DNA from: Saccharina japonica
Taxonomy: Eukaryota; Sar; Phaeophyceae; Laminariales; Laminariaceae
Assembly (NCBI GenBank): GCA_008828725.1
Contig: MEHQ01000619.1
Span: 1-64,000, forward strand
Length of the DNA stretch: 64,000 bases
Direction: 5' to 3'
The position numbers were made by a program, and so were the translations under genes. Below are positions 1 to 11,566 of the stretch, piece by piece. Numbering within the stretch: the first letter of the stretch is position 1; each line of letters starts with the position of its first letter. A model generated the notes under the pieces. The model did not search any database. It worked only from the letters and a program-made list of their open reading frames with translations, and was not told the origin of the DNA.

Positions 1-19
1 TAGCGGCTCAATCAATCTA

Positions 20-139
20 CTACGGGGGACGATAGTAAATAGGACCAAACAGTGTTGGTAAAAATGGGGAAATATATAGGTTTTTGTGTGTACCGTAGGT
101 CCTGTTTACTAGTGTTTACTACATTAGCCCACCCCGTAA
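20..139. mobile_element. Family A MITE, TA-flanked
   Basis: The ends read TACGGGGGACGATAGTAAAT and, inverted, TTACGGGGTGGGCTAATGTA. The core is AAATAGGACCAAACAGTGTT followed by GGTTTTTGTGTGTACCGTAGG. Eleven copies occur in the window, and the better ones sit between TA dinucleotides, as Tc1/mariner elements do. Non-coding. Confidence 0.7.
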
Positions 140-818
140 TAGAGTATTTCCAAGCCACAGCAGCCAGTTAGCCCCTCTCTGGTTGACGTCTGCTTCTTGC
201 TTTTTTTTTTGTGCGTTTTTCTTGTTCTTGTTTGGATGCCAGGTTGGCAAAACAAGCGACGCTGAGGGCTCGAGCACACGCCATTTTACTCCTCCACCCA
301 GCACCCAGCACCCACAATCATATAAATACACGACGGATCATCATGCGCGTCAGCATCGTTAACGCTGCTGCTGTCCTGTTCGTCCTTATTTTAGCCTTCT
401 CCTGGGACACCAACAAACAAAAACGTCTGTTTTGACGTCTGCTACGTAGCGTTCTGGATATATATTTGAAAAAAAACAACAACAAAAACAACAACAACAA
501 CAGCTGTGAGCTCGAGGATTTCGTCCAAACTCATATCATACGGTTGACAACAATGAGGAGTGGTGGTCACAGCAACCGACCGCAAACATCGTTTACTCCG
601 AGCAATCAGCACCCACAATAATACGAGTGCTCTCTGTGGACGGACGTCATCGTTGCTCGTCCCCCCCCCCCCTTTTTCGTGGGATGGATGTCAATCAACA
701 ACGAACGTCTGTCTGCTTGAGTAGACAACGTCTTCTTGCGTTATTCTTTTTTTTTTTTGTTACGGTTGACAACAACGCCCACAAGGGGGGTGGCCAGCAA
801 CAAAGTAGCACTACTCTG

Positions 819-1080
819 TAACGGGGGATCATATAGTAAATAGGACCAAACATTGTTAGTGAAAATACGTAAATATATACGTAGGCTTTTTTGTATACCG
901 TAGGTCCTATTTACTATGTGTGTGTTGTCTTCACATTAAACCCGTTCTTTCTACTCAACCACATTAGTACACCCAGTGCCTGTCCTGATTCCTAATCCTA
1001 GAGAGATACAAATTCTGTGGTCACAGACTGTGAAACAGAGAACAACCAAACAAAATAAACGCAAATGAATGGGTAAAGCA
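819..1080. mobile_element. Family A MITE fused to family S repeat
   Basis: The A part (819-918) keeps its left TIR but not its right one. It runs directly into an S repeat (919-1080: CACATTAAACCC, ACCCAGTGCCTGTCCTGATT, TGTGGTCACAGACTGTG). The same A/S junction occurs at 9790-10059 in the other orientation. Confidence 0.6.
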
Positions 1081-1202
1081 AGTGAGATGCTAACGTACCG
1101 GGTACGAGAACACCGGGTACGATATGGTCCCCCGTAATATGTGTCCTGTACTGTAGAGGTACTGCAGCACTTTTTGGCTGAAATTATTTCTGAATGATCG
1201 AG

Positions 1203-1291
1203 CCCTTATAGGACTGGAGTCCCGTTTGGGGGACAAATTACTTAGAATTAGACTGGTTTGTCGCCAAAACGGGACTGCAGTCCTAAAAGGG
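1203..1291. mobile_element. Family B MITE (piggyBac-like)
   Basis: A near-palindrome with arms CCCTTATAGGACTGGAGTCC and GGACTGCAGTCCTAAAAGGG. TTAA follows on the right (1292-1295). The left TTAA has been lost. Confidence 0.65.
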
Positions 1292-1535
1292 TTAAATAAC
1301 CCGAAATTGTCGGACTTTCATTCACGTGTTGCAATTGTTCCTTGTCTTCTTATTAATAATAGGCCATGGCATTGCCCAATGGGTACGTACGTATCGTATT
1401 GATACGAGCACTTTTATTTTCCGCTAAACTCTGTTTTTGGGCTGGGGGGGGTAATAGAGCTCCTCAAGTGACCACCCCCAGAAAAAAAGCATGGTGCACC
1501 CCTATTGCTGCTGTAGCATGCATCATGACTCACAG

Positions 1536-1790
1536 CCGTAACTATTGTCTGTGTCTGTCTGTCTGTCTGTCTGTTTCTTCGTTTGTCTATCTGTCTGCGT
1601 GTGTCCGTCTATCTCTCTGTCTGTCTGCTTGTCTTGTCTGTTGGTCTCTGTTCTGCTTAGTTATTCGCTTGTTTTGTTATGAATAGCTCTTTCGTCTGTT
1701 TTTCTTTTCTTGCTTGTCTGTGTGTCTGTATCTGTTCGTTTGCTCATCCATCCATCCATCCATTCATGCATTCGTTCGTTTTTCGTTTGT
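1536..1790. repeat. GTCT/CTGT-rich simple repeat
   Basis: Long runs of CTGT/GTCT with ATCC at the end (1746-1765). The open frames across it are low-complexity Cys/Leu/Ser and not a gene. Confidence 0.7.
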
Positions 1791-1824
1791 CTTGTCATCG
1801 CGTGCTTGTATACTTCCTACTGTA

Positions 1825-1934
1825 TTACGGGAGGCCAGAGTAAATACAACCAAGTATTGTTCGTAAAAATGGTGGAATATATAGGTTTTTGTGTATACCG
1901 CAGGTCCTATTTACTACATTAGCCCACCCCGTAA
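1825..1934. mobile_element. Family A MITE
   Basis: TATTACGGGAGGCC at the left and CACCCCGTAA at the right, with TA on the left and TG on the right. The core matches the copy at 20-139. Confidence 0.7.
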
Positions 1935-2059
1935 TGGTAGTAGTAGATCGACTCGCAGGAAATTTCACACCCCACGATATTCTGGACAAGCCTTAGCCCC
2001 AGGTGTCTATCCTTCTCCCAAAAGGAACATAAGAATATTACAGTAGTATTACTGCTGTA

Positions 2060-2174
2060 TTACTGGGGACCATACTTAATAGGACTTATGGTAGACACAA
2101 AAACCTACATATTTACCTGTTTTTACCCACAATGTTTGGTTCTATTTACTAGTGTTTACTACGGTCCTCCGTGA
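2060..2174. mobile_element. Family A MITE, opposite orientation
   Basis: TTACTGGGGACCATACTTAA at the left and ACGGTCCTCCGTGA at the right, with the core inverted relative to the first copy. TA flanks both sides. Confidence 0.65.
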
Positions 2175-2175
2175 T

Positions 2176-3097
2176 AGTACCATCATCATGCTTTACAGCA
2201 GTTCCCCTACCACAATGCATCGTGCATGTTCCAGTCTGACTTGAATCGAATATCCTCTAATACCGTATATATTAATATTTAAGAGTAGTTTCTCTTTTAT
2301 CACTGATTCAACAAATATCCCACTTTCCCGTCTTGAAAGCCCCTCCACACGCACCCCTCCCTCCCTTGGAAAGCCCTTGTCCTCTTAATAAAAGTAGTCG
2401 CAGGACAGGTATTCATGTATATATTCCTATATATTCCTCAGATTTGCAAGGCACATGCATCTATATACCTAACGCGTACCTACGTAAGTATATACCCGGT
2501 ACAGCAGTACCTGGTGCAAATGCCTGATATGATCTACTGGTATTATACCAGGTAGATAGATACATGTGTCTAACGGCAAGTCTCTCAGTTGTTAACCCCC
2601 CCCCCTCTCGAGTGCCACTGCTGCTGTGACCCCTGCATCCAGAACACTACTTACATATACGAACCCTTTTAGACGAACAAACCCCGTATTATATCATGCG
2701 TACGAGTACATAGCCTGATGCACACGCATATTCATATTATACATGCATGCATCCATACGGGGGGAAATCAGTCACACCCTCACATGAATATATACTTCGA
2801 AGTATATATACCTGGTAATGAAGTAATATAGCAGGCATTAGGTTATACTCCATAATACTACCGGGTATACATCAACTCTGCTTCAAAAGCCCTTGCTTGA
2901 TCTCACGCCGACCTGAGCCCTCCAAATTGACCCGCGGGTAAAAAAAAATTAGTCGCCCGCCAATACTCTACGCAACACTAATAATCAGTTATTTGCTGTT
3001 AGATCTACACTACTGTAAACTTACCGGGCAAAATAGAAATCAGAACCAAATACGTATGATATGGTGTGGTGATCATAGGGGGATATACCTGTTTTTG
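2176..3097. other. Intergenic stretch without recognised genes
   Basis: AT-rich, with many short words such as TATACCTGGTA and GTACGAGTAC. I see no coding frame or clear element. Confidence 0.4.
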
Positions 3098-3105
3098 GGG
3101 TCTAG

Positions 3106-3423
3106 CAAGGGTGCACAAAAAAAAAAGTTATCGACACCACACACCCCCCCCCCCCTATATTGAAGGGAAGAAACCGGACCTGTTGTGATCCCAGAAAACA
3201 ATAAGTCAAGTTTTTTTTTTATCACCCCCCCCCCCCCCCCCCCCCCCGACCAGCGAAAAAAAAATATGGGGGGTCTCTAAAACCAAGTAAAAAAAAGGGA
3301 ACAAAAAACGAAAAAAAAATGTTTTTTGCTCATTTCGTCCTGTGATCACAGCGATCCGGTTTGTTTTTCATTCTGACCTTCCTAGGTGTGTGGTGTCGTT
3401 TTCTTTTTTTTTTGTGCACCCTT
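3106..3423. mobile_element. Family T element, hAT-like, 318 bp
   Basis: TIRs of about 40 bases start CAAGGGTGCACAAAAAAA and continue CGACACCACACACC. GGGTCTAG is present at both flanks (3098-3105 and 3424-3431), a perfect 8-bp TSD. A poly-C run lies inside. No transposase frame. A truncated second copy is at 15322-15600. Confidence 0.75.
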
Positions 3424-3562
3424 GGGTCTAGTATATATAATTAATTGTGGGTTCTGGTTACCCGAGGATCAGGCCTGGGCTGGATCTCCACTGATCTACT
3501 GCAACATACACCGTATATATGTGACCTCCCTTTGAGTTAGTTCCACGGCAGCTGTCGGGTTC

Positions 3563-3672
3563 TGTTCCCCTCAAACCGCGTAGTTGGCGCGATGGAAGTA
3601 TCAAAGTATCCCGCGCAGCTTGCAAAGATGAGTTTCGACGAAACCCTCGATCTCACCACAGCTGTTGTTTTT
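3563..3672 (+). repeat. Family C short interspersed repeat
   Basis: Shared words: TTCCCCTCAAACCGCGTAGT, GCAGCTTGCAAAGATGAGTT, CGACGAAACCCTCGATCTCA, ACAGCTGTTG. Other copies: 472-537 (-), 4700-4790 (-), 5557-5655 (+), 9461-9535 (-), 43271-43335 (+), 58931-58972 (-), and weakly 12480-12520. Confidence 0.65.
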
Positions 3673-4835
3673 TTAAGTTTAGTTCTTCAATATATTCGTA
3701 TGCCCCTTCCAAAATAATACCTGCTACATGTTTTGTTGTGGGATCATAATACCTGGTAGATGTTTTGTTGTGGGATCATAATACCTGGTAGATGTTTTGT
3801 TGTGGGATCAAGGTGCCAATTGGGCCCTGCCGGCCGCAAACTATACAATATATATACGAAGTCTATATATACGAAATATATACTTCGTACGTCGTATAAT
3901 ATATATATATATACATGCCAGGTATCATATACCTGGTACGTAAATATAAAATCCAAGATCAGTTTGGAGGGCTCACTTCCGGGTGGGATCAGGTAGGCGG
4001 GGGATCGGGGTTCCAAGTAGGAGAGCAGGGCCATGAGTTATGGCATTGACATGAATAGTAAGAAAACAAGTAAGAAGTGTATGCTGGTTCTGGTCCAGCA
4101 TGGATTCCAAACTGTCTTCAAGATACTTCAAGGTAGGTTATATGTACCGCATCGGGGTGTTCAGTTTTCATCAACAGGTAGGTGGTTGTTCCCTCTGTTA
4201 AATATCTCAAAACCTGTCTTTCTTGGTGGCCGTTTTTTTTTTTTTTTTGCACAGCAGTGGTGGTGGTGCAGTTGTAGAGTCTCGCATGCCGGGCCTGGAT
4301 CGACCTTGCATAAAAACAAAGCCCATCCCCGTTATTGCCGTTTACGTACGTATATATGATATCTGGTAAATGTTTTGATTTGTTTTGTTTTTCGTCATGT
4401 TTTGTTTTTTTATATGTTTTGTTTTTAATTAAATTAACATTACAAAAAATATATGATGCCTCGACGATTGATTGTATCATATACTTACGTACATGCTGTT
4501 TTTTTCTCTCTTAGTATTTTCGTCGACGATATGACAAAGACCGAGGGCAGCAGCAATGTGGCAGCACAGGCAGTTCAGTTGTTGCCGTTGTTGTCGTCGT
4601 CGTTGTCGCTGCCGGCGTTATTGTAGGTGCTCTTCTCAACGCCAAAGCCACCACAACTGATTTACTCCGTGGTAACAAAACAGGTTTCAACCTATATTTA
4701 GAATAAAACAAAACAAAAAACAACAACAACAACAGCTGGGAGATCGAGGATTAAGTCGAAACTCATTTTTGCAAGCTGATTGTGATACTTCAACCTTATA
4801 TATCATATATCGGCTACGAGCATTTTTTTTTTTCT

Positions 4836-5066
4836 AAATGTTTATTCTTACGGATTCTTATGCTTATTTTTTCCATCTCCATCGAATATCTTCGCCCTTC
4901 TTGTCTTGCTGCCTTCGTAGTCGTAACTCAGATCCGGGGTCACATAGCAGCCCCCCCCCCCCCACCCACCCCCCCACCCACGCACCCACTACGGTACGCG
5001 CCTTGCATTTTTATGGCGCTAAGGGTTCAGTATTTTCTTCCCTCCTCGACTCGCGCCGAACTGTGT
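4836..5066 (-). mobile_element. SINE D, partial
   Basis: Contains GTCGTAACTCAGATCCGGGG, a C run, and the TTGCATTTTTATGGCG and CCTCCTCGACTCG blocks of the tRNA-headed SINE D family (best copies 23425-23795 and 35865-36176). The tRNA head is missing. Confidence 0.55.
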
Positions 5067-5556
5067 TAGTAACTGAAATAAACGGTCCTTTTTGTTTCAC
5101 GGTCATAGCTCATATAGGGACCCAACGGCAGTACCGTACAGCACCAGTCGGCCCTGCCATAAGAAATCTCAAATCAGGCTCAGGATGACTTTTCCGGTTC
5201 TGGGCGAGCGAGAAAGCAAAAAAAAAAAAAAGTGTTGCAATTTCTTCTATATCCATATACTCAACTGCAGTTTCTTCTGCCAAGCCGTCTGGTGGCCGTG
5301 ATTGTCTTGGGGGGTTCAGGCCAGCCAGAGGAAGGGGGTGGGCTTTCGTCAAAAAAGGATTGGGCAACGCTAGGCTGAGCATTTTCCAGATACTTTCAAC
5401 TCTCTTCTGTGTGGGCACTGCCTTCTAATCAGAGGCCCGGTACTGCACTCTACACTCTACAGGGGTATCGCACGTATAGTACACAGGGCACCTACAATTT
5501 ACATCATACCGGCACATACATAACCGGCACATGCATACCATACAGATGTCAGACTT

Positions 5557-5655
5557 TATTCCCCTCAAAAACCGTAGTTGGCGCGATCGAAGCATCCCAC
5601 GCAGCTTGCAATCATGAGTTTCGACGACATCCTCGATCACAAAGCTGTCGTTTTT
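5557..5655 (+). repeat. Family C repeat
   Basis: TTCCCCTCAAAAACCGTAGT, GCAGCTTGCAATCATGAGTT and CGACGACATCCTCGATCACA match the copy at 3563-3672. Confidence 0.65.
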
Positions 5656-6410
5656 GTATTCCTATATATATATGTGTGTTAACTTTTGTATTCGTGTGAT
5701 TACGTCATAGAGCCCATCTCGCGACAAAACGCGACCACAGACCTGCAAGATAATGGCAACAGCCACAAGAAAAACGATAAACAAGAAAAAAAAGCACACA
5801 CACACAAGCTACCACGCCCCTCAATTAGCATCTATCATACTGCTGTCATCCGATAAAGTTATGGAATTCGGGTCACCACGTCCCTCAATTATCATCCACG
5901 TACTGCTGTAGGATAGATTATGGAAATCGGGGTAAATTTTAATCTTGGGAGTTCGAATGTGGTGGCTCAATTTTTCAACAACAACAACAAAAAGCGCCGG
6001 CTTTTTAACGCCGTTTCTTTTTTTTCGGGACAAAATTCCCAAGGATGTAGGGGCGGGGTCGGGGTCTGGGTGGGCGTTAGGGTTTATGGGGTCTAGAGTA
6101 TGGTTTCGGGCATTTTTTCAAAACATCTCTTGTCATAATACACCGACCGGAATTACACGCGCGCCACACCAATTTCCCCGAATTCCGTACTTTTATCTTG
6201 AGGTTATCCGGGATATAAGAAACTCGGGAACTGTTCGCACGTATTCGCTGTCAACAATAATACTTCGAAGGCACGCTCTTATTTTATACCAGGTATGCGC
6301 TATACATGAATGGCGGTAAAAAAAATAAAATACCGTTACGTAGTACACAGTAGTAGTATTACACCGGTATAATAATGCAAACCCTGGGCTGGGTCGTAAC
6401 TGATCGTGAT

Positions 6411-6540
6411 TTTACCCCGGGGGTAGCCCAGTGGGTAACAACGCAACAAAAACGCTATATACAACCTTCACACTTGGCGTCGTCGGCAGGACATGGTTTC
6501 AAATCTCACTTCGCAAGTTCAAGTTTTTTTTTTTTTTTAG
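6411..6540 (+). mobile_element. tRNA-derived SINE with pol III boxes and T tail
   Basis: The A box TAGCCCAGTGGG (6424-6435) fits the pol III consensus. The B box GGTTTCAAATC (6495-6505) lies about 60 bases downstream, and a 15-base T run follows at 6523-6538. A related copy without a clear B box starts near 7012 (GGGCTGGGTGATTGATC). Confidence 0.55.
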
Positions 6541-6697
6541 ACACGCTTGCGCGTGTGGGCCTCCAAAAAACATGTCTCCCTGGCTTCCCCAGGTATCGAA
6601 ACGAAGCGGGTACTATGAGGTCCACGTACGTATGTACGGCCGTACACGGTAGTAGTACCGCTACGTCCCAAATATCCCGCCGTTCAGAGGGGGGGGG

Positions 6698-7000
6698 GGG
6701 GTGTTATAAGGATTGGGGGGGGGGGGGGCGTACTCATTTGCTGCTCGCCTAAGTCATTTGACCATTTGCCACACATCCCTTTCGAGACGGGGCGGGGGGG
6801 GGGGGGTGGGGGGGGGGGGGGGCGGGCGTACTCATTTGCTGCTCGCCTAAGTCATTTGACCATTTGCCACACATCCCTTTCGAGACGGGGCGGGGGGGGG
6901 GGGGTGGGGGGGGGGGGGGGCGGGGGCGTACTCATTTGTTGCTCGCCTAAGTCATTTGACCATTGACCACGCATATCTTTCGAGACGGAGCAAGGGGGGC
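6698..7000. repeat. Three tandem H elements, each preceded by a poly-G run
   Basis: Units read CGTACTCATTTGCTGCTCGC, CTAAGTCATTTGACCATT and CATCCCTTTCGAGACGG. They are separated by G runs of 12-30 bases. Open frames across it are Gly-rich artefacts. Confidence 0.75.
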
Positions 7001-7085
7001 GTTCTGAGGTTTACCCTGGGCTGGGTGATTGATCAATACTTACCCCAGTATCCCGGTAGGTAACATCTCCACAACACTGACTTAA

Positions 7086-7165
7086 CCCCTTAAGAACTGG
7101 TCCCACGTATTTGGGGACAAATTACTTGGAATTAGTGAGGGATGACTTTTTCAGTTCTGAATGGG
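7086..7165. mobile_element. Family B MITE, B2 type
   Basis: Arms CCCCTTAAGAACTGGTCCC and CAGTTCTGAATGGG, with intact TTAA at 7082-7085 and 7166-7169. Confidence 0.75.
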
Positions 7166-7975
7166 TTAAGCGTGCAACACAACTTTTCTCAAGCGAAAAA
7201 TCCAGCTTACTTACCGGTGATGCTACGAATAGGTCCAGTTTCCAGTACAGCTAGTAGTATCTACTGGACAGAGCAGTACGTATCCCGGCTTCTTTCGTTC
7301 TTAATACGTGGTACTTGATAGTTGTGGGTTCGAAGTATGCAGCTGCAGTCTGCTGTTGTACATATAACGTAACACACCATATGAAGTATTCGAATATCGA
7401 AGATACGAAGTACTTCAGTACTGCTTGTGTAGTAACGCACCTGGTTCATATCGTATCATACCTTGAAAAATAATACCAGGTACAGTATGCGACGGACCAA
7501 GATCTGGTGACGACAGAGAGGATACTGGTAAGGACGCGGATCTTACCCTTACGTATATACATATATATGAATATATATATATATCGTATATACCTGGGGT
7601 ACATGCGTATGTATAAGCACACGAATACGTACGTACACGAAGAAACAAAGCGGCCCAAACAAAGCCACACATGGGGCTGGTGTCAGCTGAATCTCGTCTG
7701 ATTTTGTCTGGTATGTGGTGTGGTGTGTGGTGCTATACGGTATACGGGCAATAATAGAATAATAGTATGACCTAATATATGGCCCTCCAGAAAAAGGAGG
7801 AGGGTGTGGTGTGGTCTTATTAATAGTCGTCGTGATCCCACCCGCGTCCCAAGGGGTATATCGAAATCGAGGGTCGATCGAGTAACCAAACAAACCATCA
7901 ACTACAGTAAAACTCTAGACTACACGCTATTAGTATGATACCATGCATTTCTTTGTTTCGCATCCAATTTATTAT

Positions 7976-8330
7976 TACCTTCGCCCTTCTATTCTCTCTC
8001 CCTCTTTTCGTAGTCGTAACTCAGATCCGGGGTCACTATAAAACCCTTTTACAACTGCAGTCCCGTTATGGGGACAAACCACTCTAATTCTAAGTAATCT
8101 GTCCCCAAAACGGGACTCCAGTCCTATAAGTAGGCTCTTCTTCTCCCTCCCCACTACTACTACTACGGTATAAACGTGCCTTGCATTTTTATGGCGAGAA
8201 GATTTATGCCCTTTCTTCCCTCGTCGACTCTTCTTGTCGGATTGTGTTTTTACCCACGCCTGACATGCGCTCTCGACAGCAGTTGCTGTCATTAGAGAAT
8301 ACAAATCTCCACACAGAATCCGACGCAAGT
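7976..8330 (-). mobile_element. SINE D with family B MITE inserted
   Basis: The SINE body is split at GGGGTCAC/GTAGGCTC by a B element at 8043-8125. Other copies (for example 8428-8440, inverted) are uninterrupted here. The right part faces an inverted partial copy at 8295-8512. Confidence 0.6.
8043..8125. mobile_element. Family B MITE inside SINE D
   Basis: Contains CCCTTTTACAACTGCAGTCC and GGGACTCCAGTCC, arms of the B1 type. The right terminus has lost its AAAGGG. TATAA lies on both sides. Confidence 0.6.
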
Positions 8331-8512
8331 CGACGAGGGAAGAAAGTGCTGAAACCTTCTCGCGATAAAAACACAAGGCACGTCAAGGCACGTACCGTAC
8401 TGGGGGGGGGGGGGGCTGCTTAGTGACCCCGGATCTGAGTTACGACTAAAGAGGGACAGAGAAAAAGAAGGGCGAGATAAAATAATAATGGGAAAAAAAA
8501 AAAAAAAAACGG
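8295..8512 (+). mobile_element. SINE D body ending in an A tail
   Basis: Runs from CGACGAGGGAAGAAAGTGCT through GTGACCCCGGATCTGAGTTA and AGAAGGGCGAGATAAAATAA to a 17-base A tail (8493-8509). Confidence 0.6.
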
Positions 8513-8578
8513 AGACTCGAACCCTCGACCCCAGACTTAACAGTCTTCGTGGTTACCTGCTAGACCACCGGCGGGGCG
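8513..8578 (-). mobile_element. tRNA-like SINE head or tRNA pseudogene
   Basis: On the minus strand: A box TGGTCTAGCAGG (8567-8556), a TGTTAA anticodon-loop-like sequence, and B box GGTTCGAGTCT (8523-8513). Acceptor strands do not pair well, so I do not call it a functional tRNA. Confidence 0.5.
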
Positions 8579-8664
8579 ATCGGTTTATAACTGCCGTAAG
8601 AACAATATTTCGCGTTGCTACATGGATTGTTCCAGGGTAGTATGATATCATATACAGCAGTAGT

Positions 8665-8840
8665 AGTGGGTACCTCGACTTGACAGCAGTGGGTGCCCTG
8701 ACTCAACAGAGGGTACACTATTGATGGGAGAAAACGAGCACAGCAGATATAGAGAGAGGCCAAATCGGCTGAACTCGCCCACTAAAACTTTCCAGGTATA
8801 TATTTCCCAATCAATGTTCGATAAGAGAGAAGGCTACATA
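8665..8840. mobile_element. Family M MITE, partial
   Basis: Has GGTGCCCTGACTCAACAGAG and the block GGCCAAATCGGCTGAACTCG, matching the M copies at 18196 and 23235. It is interrupted on the right by B elements. Confidence 0.5.
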
Positions 8841-8845
8841 CTTAA

Positions 8846-9017
8846 CCCCTTAAGAACCGGTCCCACGTTTTTGGGGACAAATTACTTGGAATTAGTGTGG
8901 GATAAGTTTTGCAGTTCTGAATGGATTAACCCTTTTAGGACTGCAGTCCCGTTATGGGGACAAATTACTTGGAATTAGAGCCAAATATACGGTTATGTGC
9001 ACTGGAGTACTAAAAGG
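8846..9017. mobile_element. Two family B MITEs sharing one TTAA
   Basis: A B2 copy (8846-8925) has TTAA at 8842-8845 and 8926-8929. The second TTAA is also the left flank of a B1 copy (8930-9017, CCCTTTTAGGACTGCAGTCC). Confidence 0.7.
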
Positions 9018-9099
9018 TACCGGTAGGTGCTTTCAGCCTGTACCTCTCTTTTTTTCTCTTGCATGCACCTGGATTGCTAGCAGGGTAGGTCTTGCCTGT

Positions 9100-9275
9100 C
9101 GTATATGGCATTGCATTGTCTGCTCTGCTTACTGCACTGAGCGTAGTATCTCTGTGTCGTAGTTTTGTGACCACAGAACTGGTACCTTTTTAGGATGATG
9201 AATCGGCACGGACACTGGGTGTGCTGGATGTCGACGGGTAGAAAGGAAGGTTTAATGTGAAGAACACACACACAT
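9100..9275 (-). repeat. Family S repeat
   Basis: Contains TTTTGTGACCACAGAACTGG, GAATCGGCACGGACACTGGG and GGTTTAATGTGAAGAACAC. Other copies: 919-1080, 9790-9962, 10908-11000, 18660-18775, 28515-28680, 39090-39150, 39805-39990. Confidence 0.6.
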
Positions 9276-9789
9276 ACTAGTAGTATATACCTCTCTCAAG
9301 CCGGGGTGGGGTACCCACTATATACTACTTGTACATGTTCTGTGTATAATACGACGTAATAAGATAATAACCCGGACCTCCATTTGGTGGAGAATAAGCC
9401 GACCCTCAAAAACTAACACCCAGGTCAGGTACACCATATATTACATATTTATAAAATAAAAAAGCAGCATCTACTGTGAAATCGAGGATTTCGTCGAAAC
9501 TCATATTTTGCAAGCTGAGTGTGATTGATACTTCGATCGCGCGTACTTACGGGTCTTACATATCATGTGTACGATCGGTTACACTGCTGTAACCAGAGCA
9601 CTGCTTCGAAACACTTGCTTTACCGTTTTATCCAATGCGGTATCCCTTATCCCACCCTGACCCGAGCCCTCCACTCCACGCTGACCCTGGATACATAATA
9701 AGCCGCCGGCAAGGCGCATTCGGCACCCCTGGGCCGGCAACCGCCGGCCACACCTTTTAAGAGAAAGCACTAACTATTACCTCGTACGG

Positions 9790-10059
9790 ATGGACATAGT
9801 TTGCGTTTATTTTGTGTTGCTTTTACTCTGTTTCACAACAGTCTGTGACCACATAATTTGTATCTCCCTAGGATCAGGAATCAGGACAAGACACTGGGTG
9901 CACTTGATGTGGTTGGGTAGAAATAACGGGTTTGATGTGAAACTGACAACACACAAGACAAAACACACATAGTAAATAGGGGACCTATGGTGAACACTAA
10001 ATAGTAACCTATTTTTACTAACAATACTTGGTGTATACCTTACTTTGTAATCCCCGTAA
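9790..10059. mobile_element. Family S repeat fused to family A MITE
   Basis: S (9790-9962) joins A (9969-10059, ending TCCCCGTAAT) at ACACATAGTAAATAGG. The junction is equivalent to the one at 915-925. Confidence 0.55.
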
Positions 10060-10248
10060 TCAGTATAATTTGTTGAGAATTCTCCAACTTGGTGGCGGTT
10101 TCTGTGGGATCAGGGTGTGCTGCTTGGTGGGTGGACCCTGCCTGCGGCTTACTATACGTATATATCGAGGGCCAGTTTGGACGGCTCATGCCCCGGTGAA
10201 ATCAGGTCAGCGTGGGGTCGGGGTGCGAAGCGGGAGCGGGGTGTTTAA

Positions 10249-10419
10249 CCCCTTACCCCTTCTAGGACTGGAGTCCCGTTTTGGGGACAAATTACTTACA
10301 ATTAGAGTGGTTTGTCCCTAAAAAGGGACTGGAGTCTTGAATGGGTTAAGAACTGGCCCGACGTATATGGGGACAAACTACTTGGAATTAGTATGGGACT
10401 TTTTTTAGTTCTGAATGGA
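10249..10419. mobile_element. Two family B MITEs in a chain
   Basis: B1 (10249-10345) lies between TTAA at 10245-10248 and 10346-10349. B2 (10350-10419) follows and ends at TTAA 10420-10423. Confidence 0.65.
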
Positions 10420-10517
10420 TTAAGAGCAACGTCCTGGGGTATTCATTCTTTATAGCTACACAGTTCTGAATGGATTAAGAGCAACGTCCTGGGGTATTCA
10501 TTCTTTATAGCTACACA
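10397..10517. repeat. Tandem duplication, about 57-base unit
   Basis: CAGTTCTGAATGGATTAAGA, then GCAACGTCCTGGGGTATTC and TTTATAGCTACACA, occurs twice back to back. It includes the end of a B element. Confidence 0.75.
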
Positions 10518-11212
10518 CTTGTAACCTATTCATGGGGAAACGTGTAGTAGAAGCAAAGGCCTGGGGGGTATTCATAGTTGACACTCTGTTAACCTATCCC
10601 TGGTAAAAAAACGTTATCTGGGGGGCACGGCTTGTTTTTTTCCTTTGATTTCGAATACTCGTAAGATGTACCCGTCGTGTTCCGCTATTTTTTTCATGAA
10701 CCAAAAACGTGTGTTTAATGCGTGTTTGATCTCTTGTGCGTGCATGCGCGTGTGGTCAAACACGTCACGATTACAACACCATAAAAATCTAGGGGTAATT
10801 AATAAGTTCTTACTGTAAAGTAAGAAATTAAGTTGACATATTTGCGAGGGGGTGGTGTTGGGGTCTGAATTCACAAACTTCTTCGTAATTTCTGAAATCG
10901 GGGACGAAAAACACACCGTTCTTTCCACCCAACGGTACCAAGTACAGGTACTGCCAGGATCCTTACTGTTTATTATCCCGATCCTAGAAAGATAGCAAAA
11001 GGGGGATTGTAATTACAAAAAATCACAAAAGATGGCCGCGCCGCAACATCGAGAATCATCTTCCGTGGACAACCAATTCAAGGCGGGGCAGGGAGCAGAG
11101 AGCGTGCATCCACAATGAAGACCGGATGAAGAGGAAGGGAGGGAAAATGCAACACGCCAAGCGTGCGGGGTATCGTATTCATACGATAAAGCCAGACCGC
11201 CCGTGAAAGAAA

Positions 11213-11483
11213 ACGGCAGCAACAGAGGCAACAGCAACAACAACAACAACGAGACCAACGACAATAATAGCGACAAAACAACAACCACCACACGACAACG
11301 ACAACGTTAACAACAACAATAGCAACGACAACAGCGATACCGAAAACCACACGACAACGACAACAAAACCACCACCACCACGAACGACGACAACAACAAC
11401 AACCAACACCACCACGAACGACGACAACAACAAAACCAACACCACCACGAACGACAACAACAACAACAACAACAACAACCAAT

Positions 11484-11566
<83 letters not shown>

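Noticed and set aside
8513-8578. Functional tRNA gene
   Set aside because: Pol III boxes are good but the acceptor and anticodon stems do not pair, and the same head tops SINE D copies.
10614-10928. 104-codon minus-strand frame (FWFMKKIAEHDGYILRVFEI)
   Set aside because: Protein-like in part, but there is no start context, neighbour exon or recognised domain, and it overlaps the edge of a family S repeat.
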